37,826 bases of DNA from Saprospiraceae bacterium (GTDB lineage: Bacteria > Bacteroidota > Bacteroidia > Chitinophagales > Saprospiraceae): assembly GCA_020848995.1 (NCBI GenBank), contig JADLHA010000045.1, positions 1 to 37,826 on the forward strand, written 5' to 3'. The position numbers and the translations under genes were made by a program. The notes under the pieces were generated by a model. The model was not told the origin of the DNA and made no database searches. It saw nothing but the letters and a program-made list of their open reading frames with translations. This document shows, one piece after another, positions 34,694 through 37,826 of the stretch; the first letter of the stretch is position 1; each line of letters begins with the position of its first letter.

Positions 34694-35178
34694 ATCGCTT
34701 TTCCGACTTTCCAGATGGTTCACGCGTTTGGATCTATGCGGCGGACCAGGAAGTTCCTGGCCACCTGGAAGCTGCTGTCAGGGAACAGCTTAAAGACTTT
34801 TTGAGTCAATGGCATAGCCATCAAATGCCCCTTCGGGCAACGGGAGACCTGCTTTACCGGTATTTTGTCATCATAGTTGTAGATGAGACCAGCAATGCGG
34901 TAGGGGGGTGCAGCCTCGACGACAGTTACCGGTTTTTAAGGACCCTTTCTCAATTTGCAGGAGTGGACTTCCTCAGCCGTCAATATGCCTATTTTCTGAA
35001 TGACCAGAGCCGTGTGGAACAAACTTCCCTGGAGTCCCTGCGAACTCAGTTTCTCAAAGGGGAGTTGGCAGAAGACGCTCAGGTTTTCGATACCTTGGTG
35101 AATACGCTTGGGAACTTAAAGAGGGAGTGGATTAAACCCCTCAGCGCAAGCTGGCTTTGGCGTTACGCAAGCACGTAG
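34690..35178 (+). CDS. Conserved Bacteroidota protein of unknown function
   Basis: The 162-residue soluble protein resembles a family that databases often name 'ABC transporter ATPase', with a pattern like RVWIYAADQEVP, FLSQWHSHQMPLRA, GGCSLDDSYRFLRTL and a WLWRY end. No Walker A or B motif and no ABC signature is present, so that name cannot be right. There are no cysteines for an Fe-S cluster and no membrane segment. It overlaps the CCG-domain gene by ATGA and so is translationally coupled to the redox module; whether it serves it is unknown. Confidence 0.82.
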   Translation: MNRFSDFPDGSRVWIYAADQEVPGHLEAAVREQLKDFLSQWHSHQMPLRATGDLLYRYFVIIVVDETSNAVGGCSLDDSYRFLRTLSQFAGVDFLSRQYAYFLNDQSRVEQTSLESLRTQFLKGELAEDAQVFDTLVNTLGNLKREWIKPLSASWLWRYAST

Positions 35179-35182
35179 CGCT

Positions 35183-36082
35183 TTACTGGCCTTTATTTTT
35201 GTCCAAAATTTCCTGGAGTATTTCTTCCTCAGATTTACCCAGGTTCTTTAGCAAGATCTCTGCATCGTCTGCAAATTGGCTCTTGGGATATTGCTTTACG
35301 AATTCCATGTAGTATTTCCGTGCGAGTGCAGTATCCTTTAAGTCGTTGTCGAACAGAAACCCTTTCATAAAAGCAGCACTCTCTGCTTTGGGATGATTTG
35401 GGTATTTTTCGACAATCCAGTCAAACAAGCTCAGGCATTTGTCGTATGTCTGCAACAATTTTGCGGTCTGAGCTGCGCTGAAAAGAAACTCCGGACTTTT
35501 TTCATCCTCGGGTAAAACGAGCGCGAACGCCTCACAGGCGTCGACGTATTCGTAGGCAATGTCCTTATTGAAGGACCCAGCGGTATCTGGGAACATTGAA
35601 TTGGCCAGTTGGTCGAGAAAGTTTACGGCCGACTCCTGTCTTGGCAGAGCAGCCATAAGCTCCACTTTTGAGGGGTGATTGGGAAACGCTTCAGAAAAAC
35701 AAATGGTCAAGATGTCTGCAGCATAGTTTTTACCCAATTCCCGCATGCACCGGATCATATCAACTATGTCATCCGGAGTTTCCTTTCTCGAATAGTTTTT
35801 TCGGATCAGGTTGTTCAGGAAAATCACGGATTGTTTACACAAACCCATTTGCTTGCTGGCACTGGCGGCTTTCACCAGCACTTCTTCGACGATCGCCTCG
35901 TCATCCTTAAACTCCTGCATAATCTCGAGGTATTGCGTGATCAGTGGATCGTAGGTTGAGTCAGAGGGGTTGCTGGCAAAAGCACTTTCAAGCGCAGTAA
36001 GAGCGCTGCGGTCTGGTTGTGCAGATTTTTTACAGGAAACGGCCAACAACATGGCCGCCAGGCAAAGAATCGGGTACTTCAT
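35183..36082 (-). CDS. TPR-containing lipoprotein
   Basis: From ATG 36082 the product has 299 residues. A lipoprotein signal ends LLAVSCKKS, and helical TPR-like repeats follow, best seen near the C-terminus (KCLSLFDWIVEKYPNHPKAE, and ARKYYMEFVKQYPKSQFADD). The last repeats resemble BamD/YbgF-type scaffolds, but essential BamD features are not evident. The frame is open to 36184; the shorter start is supported by the signal peptide and by TACCTTTG at 36100-36107. It is convergent with the unknown gene at 34690-35178 (4-base gap). Confidence 0.85.
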   Translation of the reverse strand: MKYPILCLAAMLLAVSCKKSAQPDRSALTALESAFASNPSDSTYDPLITQYLEIMQEFKDDEAIVEEVLVKAASASKQMGLCKQSVIFLNNLIRKNYSRKETPDDIVDMIRCMRELGKNYAADILTICFSEAFPNHPSKVELMAALPRQESAVNFLDQLANSMFPDTAGSFNKDIAYEYVDACEAFALVLPEDEKSPEFLFSAAQTAKLLQTYDKCLSLFDWIVEKYPNHPKAESAAFMKGFLFDNDLKDTALARKYYMEFVKQYPKSQFADDAEILLKNLGKSEEEILQEILDKNKGQ

Positions 36083-36099
36083 GGAGAAATCTTTGCCGG

Positions 36100-36107
36100 C
36101 AAAGGTA
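36100..36107 (-). promoter_or_regulatory. TAnnTTTG -7 promoter element for TPR lipoprotein
   Basis: The minus strand reads TACCTTTG, 17 bases before ATG 36082. It lies inside the longer open frame and so rules out the start at 36184. Confidence 0.6.
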
Positions 36108-36249
36108 CAACTTCTACCGGCTCGCTCAATTGCAGGCGGGTTGTCAACTATGCAAGGGATGAGCTCGCCTGGGCGAATGGCCATAATTCCCTGGGTATCC
36201 GCTGGGGAATTTCTTTGAACGATTGGACGCCGGAAGGTGTTGACATTGG

Positions 36250-37578
36250 ATGAGTTATTGCGTATTTTGGATGAGGCGCGACCTGCGGCTTGAGGATAAT
36301 GCGGGCCTGTACTACGCGCTGAGTTCAGGATTCGCGGTAATCCCCTTCTTTGTATTCGACCGGAACATCCTCGCCAAGCTCGATGATGTGGAAGATCGCC
36401 GGGTGAATTTCATTTACAACCGCCTTGCATACATCAAAAAACAACTCAAAGAGCTGGGTTCCGACCTCCTGATAGCCAGCGGAGACCCGGTGGAGGAGTG
36501 GGGTGCATTAATCAATCAGTTCAACATTTCGTCCGTTTACTGGAACCGGGATTACGAGTCTTACGCGCTGCAGCGCGACGGACACGTCAGGAACATGCTG
36601 GCTCAAAGGGGAATTGACGTGCACACATTCAAAGATCATGTTCTGTTTGAGAAAGAGGATCTGACCAAAGCGGATGGCAGACCGTATACGGTCTTTACTC
36701 CATTTCTGCGAAAGGCCTATGAAAAGCTTGGGTACATGCCCTCAAGGCCTGATATGCCCTTGAAAATTAAGGCTTTTCCATCTGATGATCACCTGAATAA
36801 GCTGTGGAAAGAAAGGCAAAAGCCAATCCCTTCATTGGGATCCCTGGGTTTTCAGGTACAGAAGTGTCCTGAAGTCATTCCTGAACTTTCCCCGGTACGG
36901 ATGAAGGCCTACGCGGAAAATCGGGACATTCCGTCGATCGAAGGAACCACTCAGATCGGAATCCACTTACGCTTTGGGACCCTGAGCATCCGAAGTGCCG
37001 CCCGCAAGGCGGCAAAATACAGCCCTGTCCTACTTTCGGAATTGCTGTGGCGCGATTTTTACAGCATGATCCTTCAGGCGTTTCCCAGGGTAGAGACCAA
37101 GCCGTTCCGTTTGGAATTTGAAGGTATCGAATGGGAAAATGATCCGGTAAAATTTGACGCCTGGTGCAAAGGATGCACCGGATTTCCCATGGTTGATGCG
37201 GGAATGCGACAACTCAATGCAAGCGGTTTTATGCACAACAGGCTCCGAATGCTCACGGCGAGCTTTCTGGTCAAACACCTGCTGGTCGACTGGCGATGGG
37301 GTGAAGCCTACTTTGCCTCCAAACTCCTGGATTACGATCTGGCCAGCAACATTGGCGGTTGGCAGTGGGCCGCAGGCTGCGGGACCGATGCGGCTCCGTA
37401 TTTCAGGATCTTCTCACCCGATGCTCAGCAACAGCGATTTGATCCCCAATTCACCTATGTGCGCAAGTGGGTTCCTGAATACGGCACTTCCAGGTATCCT
37501 GCCCCCATCGTCCATCACGCCTTCGCACGAGATCGGTTTTTGCGCTTGGCGAAGGCGGCATTTAATAAAGACAATTAG
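36250..37578 (+). CDS. phrB: Deoxyribodipyrimidine photolyase (CPD class I)
   Basis: The 442-residue flavoprotein uses blue light to split pyrimidine dimers in DNA. The N-terminal antenna domain begins MSYCVFWMRRDLRLEDNAGL. The FAD domain contains SELLWRDFY, the binding stretch MVDAGMRQLNASGFMHNRLRML, and WQWAAGCGTDAAPYFRIFSP with the conserved Trp and Asp residues near the flavin. Length and motifs fit bacterial PhrB rather than DASH cryptochromes, which are longer. No -7 element is obvious upstream. Its stop TAG (37576-37578) directly abuts the repeat region. Confidence 0.95.
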   Translation: MSYCVFWMRRDLRLEDNAGLYYALSSGFAVIPFFVFDRNILAKLDDVEDRRVNFIYNRLAYIKKQLKELGSDLLIASGDPVEEWGALINQFNISSVYWNRDYESYALQRDGHVRNMLAQRGIDVHTFKDHVLFEKEDLTKADGRPYTVFTPFLRKAYEKLGYMPSRPDMPLKIKAFPSDDHLNKLWKERQKPIPSLGSLGFQVQKCPEVIPELSPVRMKAYAENRDIPSIEGTTQIGIHLRFGTLSIRSAARKAAKYSPVLLSELLWRDFYSMILQAFPRVETKPFRLEFEGIEWENDPVKFDAWCKGCTGFPMVDAGMRQLNASGFMHNRLRMLTASFLVKHLLVDWRWGEAYFASKLLDYDLASNIGGWQWAAGCGTDAAPYFRIFSPDAQQQRFDPQFTYVRKWVPEYGTSRYPAPIVHHAFARDRFLRLAKAAFNKDN

Positions 37579-37590
37579 GGGCACTTCTAA
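37579..37590. repeat. 12-bp arm, inverted copy of 279-290
   Basis: GGGCACTTCTAA begins immediately after the photolyase stop codon and is the reverse complement of 279-290. It marks the outer edge of the 41-bp array. Confidence 0.6.
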
Positions 37591-37593
37591 AAA

Positions 37594-37780
37594 CTCCCTG
37601 TTGCTGCCAGAATGAAAAGGGCTGCCTCCCTGCCCTCCCTGTTGATGCCAGAATGAAAAGGGCTGCCTCCCGCCCCTCCCTGTTGATGCCAGAATGAATA
37701 GGGCTGCCTCCCTCCACTCCCTGTTGATGCCAGAATGAATAGGGCTGCCTCCCTCCACTCCCTGTTGATGCCAGAATGAA
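37594..37780. repeat. 41-bp tandem repeat, about 4.6 units
   Basis: Units start at 37594, 37635, 37676 and 37717, with a partial fifth at 37758. Each is 41 bases and begins CTCCCTGTTGATGCCAGAAT, with single-base variants (GCTGCC in unit 1) and two flavours of the last four bases (TGCC/CGCC versus TCCA). There are no unique spacers. The period is not a multiple of three, so the long minus-strand open frame across it is fortuitous. The junction segments 37701-37726 and 37742-37767 match 118-143 in inverted orientation (25 of 26). Confidence 0.95.
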
Positions 37781-37785
37781 TTTAG

Positions 37786-37826
37786 CAAAACAAGCCGAGG
37801 CGCAGCGAAGGAAGCTATGTGGAGCG
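37786..37826. repeat. Partial copy of the 148-bp repeat, identical to 1-41
   Basis: The final 41 bases are identical to the first 41 and in the same direction. The window therefore ends inside the repeat unit that it begins with. Confidence 0.97.

Noticed and set aside
37594-37780. Possible CRISPR array
   Set aside because: The 41-bp units are directly adjacent, with no unique spacers between them, and no cas gene is present.
37414-37788. Minus-strand ORF with repeated FWHQQG-like peptides
   Set aside because: It is the translation of the 41-bp tandem array, whose period is not a multiple of three, and it runs antisense into the photolyase gene.
1-37826. Complete circular plasmid or phage
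   Set aside because: The ends overlap by 41 bases, but there is no replication, partition, mobilisation or virion gene, the genes are chromosomal housekeeping types, and the overlap lies in a repeat.

Overview
The window looks like a chromosomal piece from a member of the Bacteroidota, most likely a Saprospiraceae- or Chitinophagia-type bacterium (my inference). Supporting signs are two TonB-dependent receptors with carboxypeptidase-D-like N-domains, a PorP/SprF protein, secreted proteins with type IX secretion (T9SS) C-terminal domains, a long signal peptidase I, a CtlX-type hydrolase, and perfect copies of the Bacteroidota -7 promoter element TAnnTTTG just upstream of many start codons. Stop codons include TAA, TAG and TGA, so the standard bacterial code applies. 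I found no tRNA, rRNA, CRISPR array, transposase, integrase or phage gene.

Layout. 1-290: a 148-bp tandem repeat (1.8 copies). 315-2767 (-): signal peptidase I and a secreted propeller-like protein. 3091-5325 (+): TonB-dependent receptor. 5316-6979 (-): overlapping operon of a LolD-type ATPase, a SCO protein and a small cytochrome c. 7248-10787 (+): two glycosyltransferases and RibB carrying a degenerate RibA-like domain. 10827-11040: an old, diverged copy of the same repeat family found at the window ends. 11064-12140 (-): PorP/SprF. 12176-12904 (+): NlpC/P60 peptidase. 12999-14357 (-): cystathionine beta-synthase. 14470-15321 (-) and 15355-16113 (+): LysM/DPBB protein and divergent KdsB. 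16134-18632 (-): T9SS-exported M12B-like metalloprotease. 18686-19537 (+): PrmC. 19539-24204 (-): tight operon Hsp70 - SUI1 - BNR/VPS10-like exported protein. 24259-26029 (+): YhhQ-type transporter and CtlX-like hydrolase. 26114-29449 (+): Oar-like TonB receptor broken by one in-frame TGA. 29590-32037 (+): lamin-tail/cupredoxin T9SS protein and patatin. 32045-32539 (-): PyrR-like phosphoribosyltransferase. 32602-35178 (+): membrane haem/Fe-S protein, CCG-domain protein and a conserved unknown. 35183-36082 (-): TPR lipoprotein. 36250-37578 (+): photolyase. 37579-37826: 41-bp tandem array followed by the first 41 bases of the 148-bp repeat.

How the genes fit together. Most are housekeeping or envelope genes: protein export (LepB, PorP/SprF, T9SS cargos), lipoprotein release (LolD), copper/cytochrome assembly (SCO, cytochrome c), surface glycans and KDO (glycosyltransferases, KdsB), wall turnover (NlpC/P60, LysM), nutrient uptake (TonB receptors), riboflavin and cysteine metabolism, and translation (PrmC, SUI1).

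The most unusual signal is non-coding. A composite repeat (41-bp units followed by a 148-bp unit) lies at both ends of the window, and a strongly diverged copy with the same order and orientation sits between the convergent ribB and porP genes. The last 41 bases equal the first 41, so the sequence could close into a 37,785-bp circle. Given the chromosomal gene content, the more likely reading is a contig that ends inside a dispersed repeat.
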